DNA of 64,000 nucleotides from Sphingomonas sp. 3P27F8 (GTDB lineage: Bacteria; Pseudomonadota; Alphaproteobacteria; Sphingomonadales; Sphingomonadaceae), in the NCBI RefSeq assembly GCF_005502745.1, contig NZ_SCNL01000009.1, positions 115,513 to 179,512 on the forward strand, written 5' to 3'. Below the pieces are notes generated by a model. That model made no database searches. It saw only the letters and a list, made by a program, of their open reading frames with translations, and was not told where the DNA came from. The position numbers were made by a program, and so were the translations under genes. Shown here piece by piece: positions 36,822-45,302 of this stretch; position 1 is the first letter of the stretch; each line of letters begins with the position of its first letter.

Positions 36822-38492
36822 CTATTTGCGTTCCCACACCTTCTCGCCCCCGATCCAGGTCTGCTCAACCACCGTCTTGCGCAGGTCGGCGGGGCTGGCG
36901 TTGAGCGGATCCCGATCGACGATGATGAAATCGGCGCGCTGACCGGGGGCGAGTATCCCGAACTTGCTCTCGGCGAATCCGGCATATGCCGCACCGCCGG
37001 TATAGGCCCACCACGCCTGTTCGCGCGTCACCGCCTCCTCCGGCCGCCAGCCGCCATAGGGCTGGCCATTCGCGTCCTGCCGGGTGAAGGCCGCGGCCCA
37101 GCCCGCCCAGGGATCGGGCCGCTCCACCGGCGTATCGGAGCCAAAGGCGAGCTTCGACCCGTTCGCCAGCATCGATTTCCACGCATAGGCCCCCGCCAGC
37201 CGCTGCGGGCCGAGACGCGCCTCGGCCATTGTCCGGTCGCTCGTCTGGTGGACGGGCTGCATCGAGGCGATCGTGCTGTATCGACCAAAGCGCGGGAGAT
37301 CGGCGGGATCCACAACCTGGGCATGTTCGACACGCCAGCGGCGATCGCCCGTGTAAGTATCCGAGAGCGACTGGATCGCGTCCAGCACCTGCTGGTTGGC
37401 GCGATCGCCGATCGCGTGGACGGCCACCTGGAAGCCATCCATCGCCGCTCGGCTCATCTGGTTCTGGAGTTGCGTGTCGCTGTTGAAGCCAAGTCCGCGC
37501 TCCCCCGGTGCATCAGCATAAGGCGCCTTCAGCCACGCCCCGCGCGAGCCGAGCGCGCCATCGGCGTAGAGTTTCACTCCGCCCATCCGCAGCCGATCGC
37601 CGTAAAGCCACGGCGTCGGTCCCTTGCCACCGACCCGGCTCGCCGTTTCCACGCCCATCGCATAGCTCATCACCCGAACACGCAATGCGCCGATATCGGC
37701 CATACGGCGGAAGCTGAGCCAGTCGTCGAGCGTCGTTCCCATATCCGCGATCGCCGTGACGCCATAGCCGAGCAGCACCTGCTGCGCCGCCAGGAAGGCC
37801 GCGTCTCGCTCCTTGGGCAACGGCTGCGGCAGAACCTTTTCGATAATCTTGGTGGCGGCATCGACGAACACGCCGGTCGGCTGGCCATTTGCGCCTTTTT
37901 CGATCCGCCCGCCCGTGGGCGTGGGCGTGGCGACGGTGACGGCCGCCTCGCGCATGGCCACGCTATTGGCCCAGCCGGCATGGCCGTCCGCCCGCTCCAG
38001 CCAGACCGCGCGGCCATTGGCAACCGCGTCCAGATCGGCCGCCGTGGGGAAACGGCCCAGCCCCCATTTCTCCTGATTCCAGCCGCGCCCGACGATCCAC
38101 TTCCGATCCGGGTTGGCCGCGATATAGGCCGCGATCTTGGCCTTCGCTTGATCGAGCGTTGTCGTGTCCGACAGATCGAGCGACAGTGCCGCGAATCCGA
38201 GGCTCTCGACATGGCCATGCGCATCTATGAAGCCCGGCAGCAGCACTTTGCCCTTCAGATCGGCGCGCCAGTCATAGCGCGGGCCGGGATCCTTCTTCGT
38301 CGGCTTGTGCGGCGGCTCGTTCATTGCGACGAGGCGAACGACCTTACCGTCCCTGTCCATGACGATCGACTTGAAGCGGACGACCTTGCCGTCGCGATCG
38401 AGCGTGATGCCCTGCACATTGTCGATCAGCGCGTCCGCCAGGGCGGGCAATGGAAAAAGAATGGCGACGGCCGCGAGCAGCGCGGCCCTCAC
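36822..38492 (-). CDS. Secreted YtcJ-like amidohydrolase
   Basis: Metal-dependent amidohydrolase of 556 residues with an N-terminal signal peptide (RAALLAAVAILFPLPALADA). It has the metal-binding GFIDAHGHVESLG, a WRVEHAQVVDP segment, and GSDTPVERPDPWAGW. Members of this subgroup act on imide- or amide-like compounds but have no firm substrate. An eight-residue DRDGKVVR unit is repeated 21 residues apart near the N-terminus (about residues 32-39 and 46-53). The start is GTG 38492, overlapping the preceding beta-hydroxyacid dehydrogenase stop (GTGA). The pair is therefore co-translated. Confidence 0.9.
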   Translation of the reverse strand: MRAALLAAVAILFPLPALADALIDNVQGITLDRDGKVVRFKSIVMDRDGKVVRLVAMNEPPHKPTKKDPGPRYDWRADLKGKVLLPGFIDAHGHVESLGFAALSLDLSDTTTLDQAKAKIAAYIAANPDRKWIVGRGWNQEKWGLGRFPTAADLDAVANGRAVWLERADGHAGWANSVAMREAAVTVATPTPTGGRIEKGANGQPTGVFVDAATKIIEKVLPQPLPKERDAAFLAAQQVLLGYGVTAIADMGTTLDDWLSFRRMADIGALRVRVMSYAMGVETASRVGGKGPTPWLYGDRLRMGGVKLYADGALGSRGAWLKAPYADAPGERGLGFNSDTQLQNQMSRAAMDGFQVAVHAIGDRANQQVLDAIQSLSDTYTGDRRWRVEHAQVVDPADLPRFGRYSTIASMQPVHQTSDRTMAEARLGPQRLAGAYAWKSMLANGSKLAFGSDTPVERPDPWAGWAAAFTRQDANGQPYGGWRPEEAVTREQAWWAYTGGAAYAGFAESKFGILAPGQRADFIIVDRDPLNASPADLRKTVVEQTWIGGEKVWERK

Positions 38493-39328
38493 CGCGGCAG
38501 CCTCCGCACGAGCGCGCTGGTATCCTGTCGCCCGCCGCCCAGCTTCTGCACCTCGGCATAGAATTGATCGACCAGCGCCGCCGCCGGCAGCACCGCGCCG
38601 TTCCGCTTCGCTTCGTCCAGCGCGAGGCCCAGATCCTTGCGCATCCAGTCGATCGCGAAGCCGAAATCGAATTCACCCTTCGCCATCGTGCCCCAGCGAT
38701 TGACCATCTGCCAGCTCTGCGCCGCCCCGCCGGACACCGCCTCGAACACCTTGTCGAGATCGAGATCGCTCGCCTGGGCGAACCGCAATGCCTCGCTCAG
38801 CCCCTGCAACACGCCGGCGATGCAGATCTGGTTGACCATCTTGGTCTGCTGCCCCGCGCCGGCCGAACCGACATGGACGATGCGCGCGGCATAAGGCTCC
38901 ATCACCGCCCGCGCCTTCGCCATCGCGGCGTCGCTGCCGCCGCACATGATCGAAAGCTGGCCCTTCTCCGCACCAGCCTGACCGCCGGAAACCGGCGCAT
39001 CCACGCTCAGCCCGCGCGCCGAGGCGAGCCGCCGCGCAATATCCGCGGAAACCGTGGTGTGATCGATGAACACCGCATCCGCCCGCATCGCCGCGAATGC
39101 GCCGTCGGCGCCCAGCGTGACCTGCTCCAGATCGAGGTCGTTCCCGACGCAGGTGACGACAGCATCCGCCCCCGCCGCCGCAAGCGCTGGCGTGTCCGCG
39201 ACGCGCAGCCCCGTCGCCTCAGCCTTGGCGCGGGTGCGGTTATAGACGGTTACGTCATGTCCGGCGCGGGCGAGGTGCCCGGCCATCGGGGCGCCCATGA
39301 CGCCAGTGCCAATGAATGCGATCTTCAT
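38489..39328 (-). CDS. NAD(P)-dependent beta-hydroxyacid dehydrogenase
   Basis: Member of the 3-hydroxyisobutyrate dehydrogenase / 6-phosphogluconate dehydrogenase-like family, 279 residues. The Rossmann loop IGTGVMGAPMAGHLARAGHDV is at the N-terminus, the substrate-binding VDAPVSGGQAGAEKGQLSI follows, and the catalytic Lys is in GAGQQTKMVNQ. Specificity (hydroxyisobutyrate, tartronate semialdehyde, or succinic semialdehyde) cannot be resolved from sequence. ATG 39328 begins at the Rossmann fold. The gene is divergent from ilvA and coupled to the downstream amidohydrolase. Confidence 0.93.
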   Translation of the reverse strand: MKIAFIGTGVMGAPMAGHLARAGHDVTVYNRTRAKAEATGLRVADTPALAAAGADAVVTCVGNDLDLEQVTLGADGAFAAMRADAVFIDHTTVSADIARRLASARGLSVDAPVSGGQAGAEKGQLSIMCGGSDAAMAKARAVMEPYAARIVHVGSAGAGQQTKMVNQICIAGVLQGLSEALRFAQASDLDLDKVFEAVSGGAAQSWQMVNRWGTMAKGEFDFGFAIDWMRKDLGLALDEAKRNGAVLPAAALVDQFYAEVQKLGGGRQDTSALVRRLPR

Positions 39329-39420
39329 AGCCCGTCGATTAGGCGTAGTTTCCACGGCGCGCCAGATGGTCTAGGCGGCTTCCCTCGCCGCCGCCCCAGT
39401 TGCGGCGCGAACAGGAGGTT

Positions 39421-40665
39421 ATGTTGGCCACCGCCGCGACGAACGACGAATCCCTTCCCGTCTCCATCGACGACGTGCGCGCGGCGCACATGCGGATTCG
39501 CGACTCGATCGTGCGGACGCCGACCCTTATCAGCAAGACGCTGTCGCAGCTCACCGGCGCGCGCGTCTATCTCAAGTTCGAGAACCTGCAGTTCACGGCC
39601 GCCTACAAGGAGCGCGGCGCGCTCAACACCTTGCTCCAGCTTTCCGACGAGGCGAAAGCGCGCGGCGTGATCGCGGCGTCCGCAGGCAACCATGCGCAGG
39701 GCCTCGCCTATCACGCGAACCGGCTCGGCGTGCCGGCCACGATCGTGATGCCCACGACCACGCCGATCGTTAAGGTGACGCAGACGCAGGGCCACGGCGC
39801 GACGGTCGTGCTCGAAGGCGAAACCTTCGACGCGGCTTATGCCCACGCGCGCACGCTCGAGGCGCGCGACGGCTACACCTTCATCCATCCGTTCGACGAT
39901 CCGCGCGTTATCGCGGGCCAGGGCACGGTCGCGCTGGAAATGCTTGAAGACGTTCCGCAGATCGACACCTTCGTCACGCCGATCGGGGGCGGCGGCCTCA
40001 TTTCGGGCATGGCGACCGTCGCGGCTGCGGCGGGCCGCCCGATCGAGGTGATCGGCGTGCAGGCCGAGCTTTTCCCGTCGATGTACAATCGCCTCAACCA
40101 CACCAATCTGCCATGCGCGGGCGACACGCTGGCGGAGGGCATCGCGGTGAAGGAACCGGGCGGCCTCACCGCGCGGATCGTGGCGGCGCTGGTGGGCGAG
40201 ATCGTGCTGGTTTCCGAACGAAGCCTCGAACAGGCAGTCAGCCTTCTGCTCCAGATCGAGAAGACGGTGGTGGAGGGCGCGGGCGCCGCCGGCCTCGCCG
40301 CGCTGATGGAGCATGGCGATCGCTTCAGGGGCAAGACGGTCGGCGTCGTGCTGTGCGGCGGCAATATCGACACGCGATTGCTCGCCAACGTGCTGCTGCG
40401 CGATCTGGCGCGGTCCGGCCGCCTCGCGCGGCTGCGCATTCGACTGCAGGACCAGCCCGGCTCGCTCTATAACGTCGCGAAGATATTCGACGAGCAGCGC
40501 GTCAACATCATCGAGGTGTATCACCAGCGCGTGTTCACCTCGCTTCCGGCGAAGGGGCTGATCGCAGAGATCGAATGCGAGGCGCGTGATCGCGCGCATC
40601 TCGATCGGCTGGTGGGCGCGCTGCGCGAGGGCGGCTATGAGGTAAGCCAGGTCGAGCCCGCCTGA
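39421..40665 (+). CDS. ilvA: Threonine ammonia-lyase (dehydratase) with ACT domain
   Basis: PLP enzyme that deaminates threonine to 2-oxobutyrate, the entry to isoleucine synthesis. The PLP lysine lies in TAAYKERGALN, the glycine-rich loop is GGGGLISG, and SAGNHAQG is the substrate loop. A single ACT domain (about residues 335-410, LRIRLQDQPGSLYNVAKIF) ends the 414-residue protein, giving the short ACT-containing form common in alphaproteobacteria. ATG 39421 has an AGGAGG only 2 bp upstream; TTG 39424 would have better spacing, so the true start may be one codon later. It could also act as a catabolic dehydratase. Confidence 0.94.
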   Translation: MLATAATNDESLPVSIDDVRAAHMRIRDSIVRTPTLISKTLSQLTGARVYLKFENLQFTAAYKERGALNTLLQLSDEAKARGVIAASAGNHAQGLAYHANRLGVPATIVMPTTTPIVKVTQTQGHGATVVLEGETFDAAYAHARTLEARDGYTFIHPFDDPRVIAGQGTVALEMLEDVPQIDTFVTPIGGGGLISGMATVAAAAGRPIEVIGVQAELFPSMYNRLNHTNLPCAGDTLAEGIAVKEPGGLTARIVAALVGEIVLVSERSLEQAVSLLLQIEKTVVEGAGAAGLAALMEHGDRFRGKTVGVVLCGGNIDTRLLANVLLRDLARSGRLARLRIRLQDQPGSLYNVAKIFDEQRVNIIEVYHQRVFTSLPAKGLIAEIECEARDRAHLDRLVGALREGGYEVSQVEPA

Positions 40666-40695
40666 ATCTGGCCTCTGGAACGATCGGCGGGAGCG

Positions 40696-40720
40696 GGTTA
40701 ACCTCCTATTCGTGGTTAAC
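40696..40720. repeat. Direct repeat GGTTAAC upstream of bpt
   Basis: Two identical GGTTAAC heptamers begin 18 bp apart (40696 and 40714) in the 135-bp gap between ilvA and bpt. The spacing of nearly two helical turns would suit a protein binding on one face of the DNA. This is a weak, unassigned signal. Confidence 0.25.
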
Positions 40721-40800
40721 GGGCTTTTCACATTTGCGCCAAGGATTCATATCCTGTCGATGCGGCGTGAATCATCGCGCCGCTCGCAAGGATTACGTCG

Positions 40801-41550
40801 GTGACGGCGCCATTTCGCTTTCCGCGCTTTTTCGTGACCAGTCCCGCGCCGTGCCCCTATCTGCCGGGGCGGCAGGAGCGGAAGGTGTTCACCGAGCTTT
40901 CCGGCCCACATGCGAGCGAACTCAACGACGCGCTCGGCCGGATCGGTTTCAGGCGGAGCCAGTCGGTTGCCTATCGCCCGTCGTGCGCGGGGTGCACGGC
41001 GTGCGTTTCCGTGCGCGTGGTGACGCATGAATTCGAGGCCAACGCCACTCAGCGCAAGCTGATCCGCCGCCACGCCGATCTGGAGGTGACGGCGTGCCGC
41101 CCGTGGGCGACCGACGAGCAGTTTCAGCTCCTGCGCCGCTACCTCTCCTCGCGTCATCCCGGCGGCGGGATGGCGGGCATGGACGAAACGGATTACGCCG
41201 ACATGATCGAGCAATCGCCGGTCAATTCGGTGATCGTCGAATATCGCGAGCCTTCGGTGAACGGCGCGCAGGGCAAGCTGATCGGCGCATGCCTCACCGA
41301 TCGACAGGCCGACGGGCTATCGATGATCTACAGCTTCTTCGCTGCCGATCGCGAGGACCGGCCGGGGCTGGGCAATCTCATCATCCTCGATCACATCCTG
41401 CGCGCGCGCGCCGCAGGGCTGCCCTATGTCTACCTCGGTTATTGGGTGAAGGGATCGTCGCGGATGGAATACAAGACGCGCTATCGCCCGCTCGAAATCC
41501 TCGGCCCGCGCGGCTGGGCGCTGCTGGCCGAGCACGACGCGGTCATCTGA
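40801..41550 (+). CDS. bpt: Aspartate/glutamate leucyltransferase (N-end rule)
   Basis: Transfers leucine from leucyl-tRNA to N-terminal Asp or Glu, marking the protein for ClpS/ClpAP. The family marks are [34 protein letters not shown] Cys cluster (CAGCTAC), and [21 protein letters not shown]. The 249-residue length is typical of bacterial Bpt, which is homologous to eukaryotic Ate1. The start is GTG 40801, directly at [11 protein letters not shown]. It converges with the DsbD-like gene after a 9-bp gap. Confidence 0.94.
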   Translation: MTAPFRFPRFFVTSPAPCPYLPGRQERKVFTELSGPHASELNDALGRIGFRRSQSVAYRPSCAGCTACVSVRVVTHEFEANATQRKLIRRHADLEVTACRPWATDEQFQLLRRYLSSRHPGGGMAGMDETDYADMIEQSPVNSVIVEYREPSVNGAQGKLIGACLTDRQADGLSMIYSFFAADREDRPGLGNLIILDHILRARAAGLPYVYLGYWVKGSSRMEYKTRYRPLEILGPRGWALLAEHDAVI

Positions 41551-41559
41551 TCGCCCGCT

Positions 41560-43581
41560 TCACGTGCCGGCCAGACCGGTGAGCATGTCCGGCGTCAGCA
41601 ACTGCGGCAACAAGCGCGGCTCTCGTGCGCCGGGTGCGTACCACAGATAGAGCGGCACGCCGGCGCGATTGTTCGCCTCGATAAAGCGGCCGAGCGCGGG
41701 GTCGCCATCGGTCCAGTCGCCAACCAGCACCGCAACCTTCCCCTTGCTGAAAGCACGCGCGACCCTTTCGGTTTCGATCGAGGTCTTTTCGTTGACCTTG
41801 CAGGTCAGGCACCAGTCGGCAGTGAAATAGGCGAACACAGGCCGCCCTTCCGCGCGCAAAGCTGCCAGGCGCGCCTCGCTGAACCGCTCGGCACCGGCGA
41901 TCGTGGTTGCCGGCCGCGCCGCGCCCGGATGGAGCAGCGCCATCGCCATCAGCGCCGCCGGTATCGCCGTCAGCCCCGGCCACCACGCCCGCTCCCTGCC
42001 CTGCCCCTGCATCCAGCCGGTCCACCACAGGCCAAGCGCCAGCAGGATCAGCGCGATCGCGGCGAGCACCAGGCCAATGCCGCCCGCCTGCCGCCACAGC
42101 ACCCAGCCCAGCGCCGCCGCGGTGAGGAACATCGGAATCGACAGGATATGACGCAGCCGCACCATCCACGGCCCCGGCTTCGGCAGGCGACGCCGAAACG
42201 CCGGGACGAAGCCGATCAGCAGGAACGGCAATGCGATGCCGAAGCCCAGCCCCGCGAAAACCATCAGCGCGGCAGCCGTGGGCAGCACGAGCGCCGCGCC
42301 AAGCGCCGCGCCCATGAACGGGCCGCTACATGGTGTCGCGACGAACGCTGCCAGTGCGCCGGTGGCAAATGCCCCGGTGGTCCCGGATTTGCCGGCGAAT
42401 CGCGGCGTGGGGAGTTCGAACAATCCGGCAAGGTTGAGCGCGAGGCCGGCCACGAGCAGCAGCAACACCCCGATCACGCGCGGATCCTGCAGCTGAAACG
42501 CCCAGCCGACGGCCGATCCACCGGCGCGCAACGCGAGCAACCCGCCGCCCAGCGCGAGGCACACGAGGATCACGCCCGCCGCATAGGCAAGCGATTCACG
42601 CCGCGCGATAGCCTCCGTTTCGCCCGCCCGCGCCAGGCCAAGCGCCTTCAGGCTCAGGATCGGAAAGACGCACGGCATGATATTGAGCAGCAGGCCGCCC
42701 AGCACCGCGCCGGCAAATGCCAGCAGCGCGCTTCCCCACACGCCGCCGGCCGCATCGGCAGGCGCGACGACGCCAGGATTCGCGAGGATCGCCAGCCCGC
42801 GTCCCTCGCCCGTCGCCAGCACGCCGGCAATCCTGCCGCTGGCCGGCACCGCCGCCAATTTCGCTTCAACCACGAGCCGGTCGCCGTCACGCGCGATCTT
42901 TTGCGGCGCGGCATAGTCCACCGCGCCGCCCGCGAGCGGATAGAAATAGGCATCCCTTATCGGAGCAGCGGCGGGAAACGGCACGCCCAGCCTGAATACG
43001 CCTGCGGCCGCTTGCCAGGTCGCGCTCGCGCCGAGCGGCTGCGGCAGGGCGCGCCGCCACGCATCGAATCTGGCCCGCAACGCCGGATCGGCCGCGCCGT
43101 CGCCCACAATAAGCGCGGTCTGAAGCGTCTGCGTTTCCGGCACGCACAGATCGGCGGTGCAGACGAGGTAATCCGCCTTCACGCTGATCGGCAGGGGCGT
43201 GCCCGGCGCGAGACCCGCAGGTATCTGAACATCGACGAGCATGGCGAAGGGGCGCTCGAACACATAGTTCATCAGCCCCGCGATCAGCAGCCGTTGCGGC
43301 ACCGGATAACGCAGTTCCCCCGCACGCGCGCCGGAAGGCAGCGTCCAGGCGAGCCTCGTTCCCACGCCCGCGTCGCCGGGATTCTGCCAGTAAGCATGCC
43401 AGCCCGGCGCCGGCACGGCATCGAACGCCAGCGTCACGGTGCCGCCAGCTGCCGGGCGCGGCGTTTCCGCGACCAGCCGCATCGCGACATGCTGGTCGGC
43501 TGCAGCGGGCTGCGCGACCATTGTCATCAACCCGACCAGAAGCGCCACTATGCGCCGGAACCATGCTTGCCTCGCCATCAT
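41560..43581 (-). CDS. DsbD/ScsB-like thiol:disulfide interchange protein
   Basis: Inner-membrane protein that moves reducing power from cytoplasmic thioredoxin to the periplasm. The 673-residue protein has a signal peptide (IVALLVGLMTMVAQPAAA), then a periplasmic DsbD-alpha-like domain to about residue 270. A central block of eight membrane helices (about 280-560, with CVFPILSLKALGLARA and ATPCSGPFMGAALG carrying the paired cysteines) follows. The C-terminal thioredoxin-like domain has the active site DWCLTCK. This order matches DsbD and ScsB. It is divergent from phoK with only a 47-bp gap. Confidence 0.92.
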   Translation of the reverse strand: MMARQAWFRRIVALLVGLMTMVAQPAAADQHVAMRLVAETPRPAAGGTVTLAFDAVPAPGWHAYWQNPGDAGVGTRLAWTLPSGARAGELRYPVPQRLLIAGLMNYVFERPFAMLVDVQIPAGLAPGTPLPISVKADYLVCTADLCVPETQTLQTALIVGDGAADPALRARFDAWRRALPQPLGASATWQAAAGVFRLGVPFPAAAPIRDAYFYPLAGGAVDYAAPQKIARDGDRLVVEAKLAAVPASGRIAGVLATGEGRGLAILANPGVVAPADAAGGVWGSALLAFAGAVLGGLLLNIMPCVFPILSLKALGLARAGETEAIARRESLAYAAGVILVCLALGGGLLALRAGGSAVGWAFQLQDPRVIGVLLLLVAGLALNLAGLFELPTPRFAGKSGTTGAFATGALAAFVATPCSGPFMGAALGAALVLPTAAALMVFAGLGFGIALPFLLIGFVPAFRRRLPKPGPWMVRLRHILSIPMFLTAAALGWVLWRQAGGIGLVLAAIALILLALGLWWTGWMQGQGRERAWWPGLTAIPAALMAMALLHPGAARPATTIAGAERFSEARLAALRAEGRPVFAYFTADWCLTCKVNEKTSIETERVARAFSKGKVAVLVGDWTDGDPALGRFIEANNRAGVPLYLWYAPGAREPRLLPQLLTPDMLTGLAGT

Positions 43582-43628
43582 GGCGCGGACATACCGTGCC
43601 CGCCACCGCTTTGCACCAAGGACCGAAG

Positions 43629-45287
43629 ATGAAACTGCGGATCGCCGCCACCGCCGCCCTGATCGCCGCCGCCCTTACCACGCCGGCATTCGCGCAGCGG
43701 GCCGCGCCCGCCGCCGCGGTTGCGGCCGATGCAGCCGGCCCGCGCGCCGCGCCCAAGCTGATCGTCGCGATCTCGGTCGATCAGTTTTCGGCCGATCTGT
43801 TCGCCCAATATCGCAACCACTTCACCGGCGGATTCGCGCGCCTGTTGCAGGGAGTGGTCTTTCCGGCCGGTTATCAGAGCCATGCCGCCACCGAGACGTG
43901 CCCGGGCCACTCGACGATCCTGACGGGGATGCGCCCGGCGCATACCGGGATCATCGCCAATAACTGGATCGACCAGAAGATCGGCCGCGCCGACAAGACG
44001 GTCTATTGCGCCGAGGACGAGCGCGTCCCCGGCACCGATCACAACAGCTACACCGCCGCGGACCTCCATCTGAAGGTGCCGACGCTGGGCGAGATGATGA
44101 AGGCTGCCAATCCCGCCACGCGCGTCGTCTCCGTCGCGGGCAAGGATCGCGCGGCGATCATGATGGGCGGTCACAAGGTGGACGAGCTGTGGTTCTGGGA
44201 CGGGAAGGATTTCGTTTCCTATGCCGGTCGCGCCGTGCCGCCGACGATCGCGCGCGCGCGCGCTGCCGTGGCGGGGCTGATCGCCAGCCCGCAGGGCCCG
44301 CTTCCGCTGCCGGGGTGGTGCGCGGCCATCTCGCGCCCGATCCAGGTCGGCGGGCAGACGCTCGGCACCGGCCGGTTCGAGCGCGCGGCGGGCGACGCCA
44401 AGGCTTTCCGTGCCTCCCCCGCGATCGACAGCGCCGTGCTCGGCATGGCCTTTGGGCTTGCCAAGGATATGAAGCTCGGCACTGGCGGTACGCCCGATCT
44501 GCTGATCGTCGGCCTTTCCGCGACGGACTATATCGGGCATGCCAATGGCACGCAGGGCAGCGAGATGTGCATCCAGATGAACGAGCTGGATCTGTCGCTG
44601 GAGAATTTCTTCGATGCCCTCGATGGTCTGGGTATCGATTACGAGGTGGTGCTGACCGCCGATCACGGCGCGCATGACCTGACCGAGCGCCAGGCGCAGC
44701 ACGCCATGCCGATGGAGACGCGCCTCGATCCGGCAGCCGCGCCCAAGCTGGTCGGCGCGGCGATTGGCAAGGAACTCGGGATCGCCGGCCCGGTGCTGAT
44801 CGGCGGCGAAGGCGACGTTTACGTATCCAGCGACGTGCCGGCAGGAAAGCGTGCAGCCGTTATCGCCGCGGCCGTGAAACGGTACGCCGCAATGCCTCAG
44901 GTCGCCGCCGCGCTCACCCGCGAGCAGATCGCCGCCACCCCGATGCCAAAGGGCCCGCCGGAAAACTGGACGCTGGCGGAGCGCGCGCGCGCCTCCTACG
45001 ATCCCGAGCGCTCGGGCGATTTCCTGCTGTTGTTCAAGCCCCGCGTCACCCCGATCCCCGTGCCGGGGCCGGGCTACGTCGAGACGCACGGCAGCCCGTG
45101 GGATTATGACCGGCGGGTGCCGATCCTTTTCTGGCGCAAGGGGATTGCCGGGTTCGAACAACCGCTGTCGGTAGAAACGGTGGACATCGCACCGACGCTT
45201 GCCGCCACCATCGGCCTGCCGGTGAGCGGCCTCGACGGGCGCTGCCTCGATCTGGATGCTACCGCCGCCTCGACGTGCCCGCGCTGA
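43629..45287 (+). CDS. PhoK-like alkaline phosphatase (threonine nucleophile)
   Basis: Secreted phosphatase of the alkaline phosphatase superfamily, 552 residues with signal peptide (KLRIAATAALIAAALTTPAFA). The nucleophile loop TETCPGHSTILTG has Thr90 where PhoA has Ser. Metal ligands are seen in AISVDQFSAD (Asp51), SATDYIGH and LTADHGAHD. This Thr-nucleophile type is known from Sphingomonas PhoK, and the overall length and marks fit well. The ATG 43629 sits 47 bp from the divergent DsbD-like start. Its proteins are exported by the Sec pathway. Confidence 0.93.
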   Translation: MKLRIAATAALIAAALTTPAFAQRAAPAAAVAADAAGPRAAPKLIVAISVDQFSADLFAQYRNHFTGGFARLLQGVVFPAGYQSHAATETCPGHSTILTGMRPAHTGIIANNWIDQKIGRADKTVYCAEDERVPGTDHNSYTAADLHLKVPTLGEMMKAANPATRVVSVAGKDRAAIMMGGHKVDELWFWDGKDFVSYAGRAVPPTIARARAAVAGLIASPQGPLPLPGWCAAISRPIQVGGQTLGTGRFERAAGDAKAFRASPAIDSAVLGMAFGLAKDMKLGTGGTPDLLIVGLSATDYIGHANGTQGSEMCIQMNELDLSLENFFDALDGLGIDYEVVLTADHGAHDLTERQAQHAMPMETRLDPAAAPKLVGAAIGKELGIAGPVLIGGEGDVYVSSDVPAGKRAAVIAAAVKRYAAMPQVAAALTREQIAATPMPKGPPENWTLAERARASYDPERSGDFLLLFKPRVTPIPVPGPGYVETHGSPWDYDRRVPILFWRKGIAGFEQPLSVETVDIAPTLAATIGLPVSGLDGRCLDLDATAASTCPR

Positions 45288-45302
45288 GGCTGGCAGGGCT
45301 GG

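Noticed and set aside
39374..39392. GGCGGC/GCCGCC hairpin in the gap before ilvA
   Set aside because: Only a 6-bp GC stem with a 7-base loop; such short GC hairpins are expected by chance at this base composition and it is not followed by a leader-peptide or T-run.
40696..40720. Two TTAAC elements upstream of bpt as a possible CtrA site
   Set aside because: The spacing between the TTAA elements is 14, not 7, and the elements form a direct rather than the expected box arrangement.
41929..43632. 567-residue open frame on the plus strand opposite the DsbD-like gene
   Set aside because: Antisense artefact with Arg- and Gln-rich composition; the minus-strand gene has an intact signal peptide and active site.
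43578..45161. 527-residue open frame on the minus strand opposite the PhoK-like gene
   Set aside because: Antisense artefact; the plus-strand frame has a signal peptide and all catalytic motifs.
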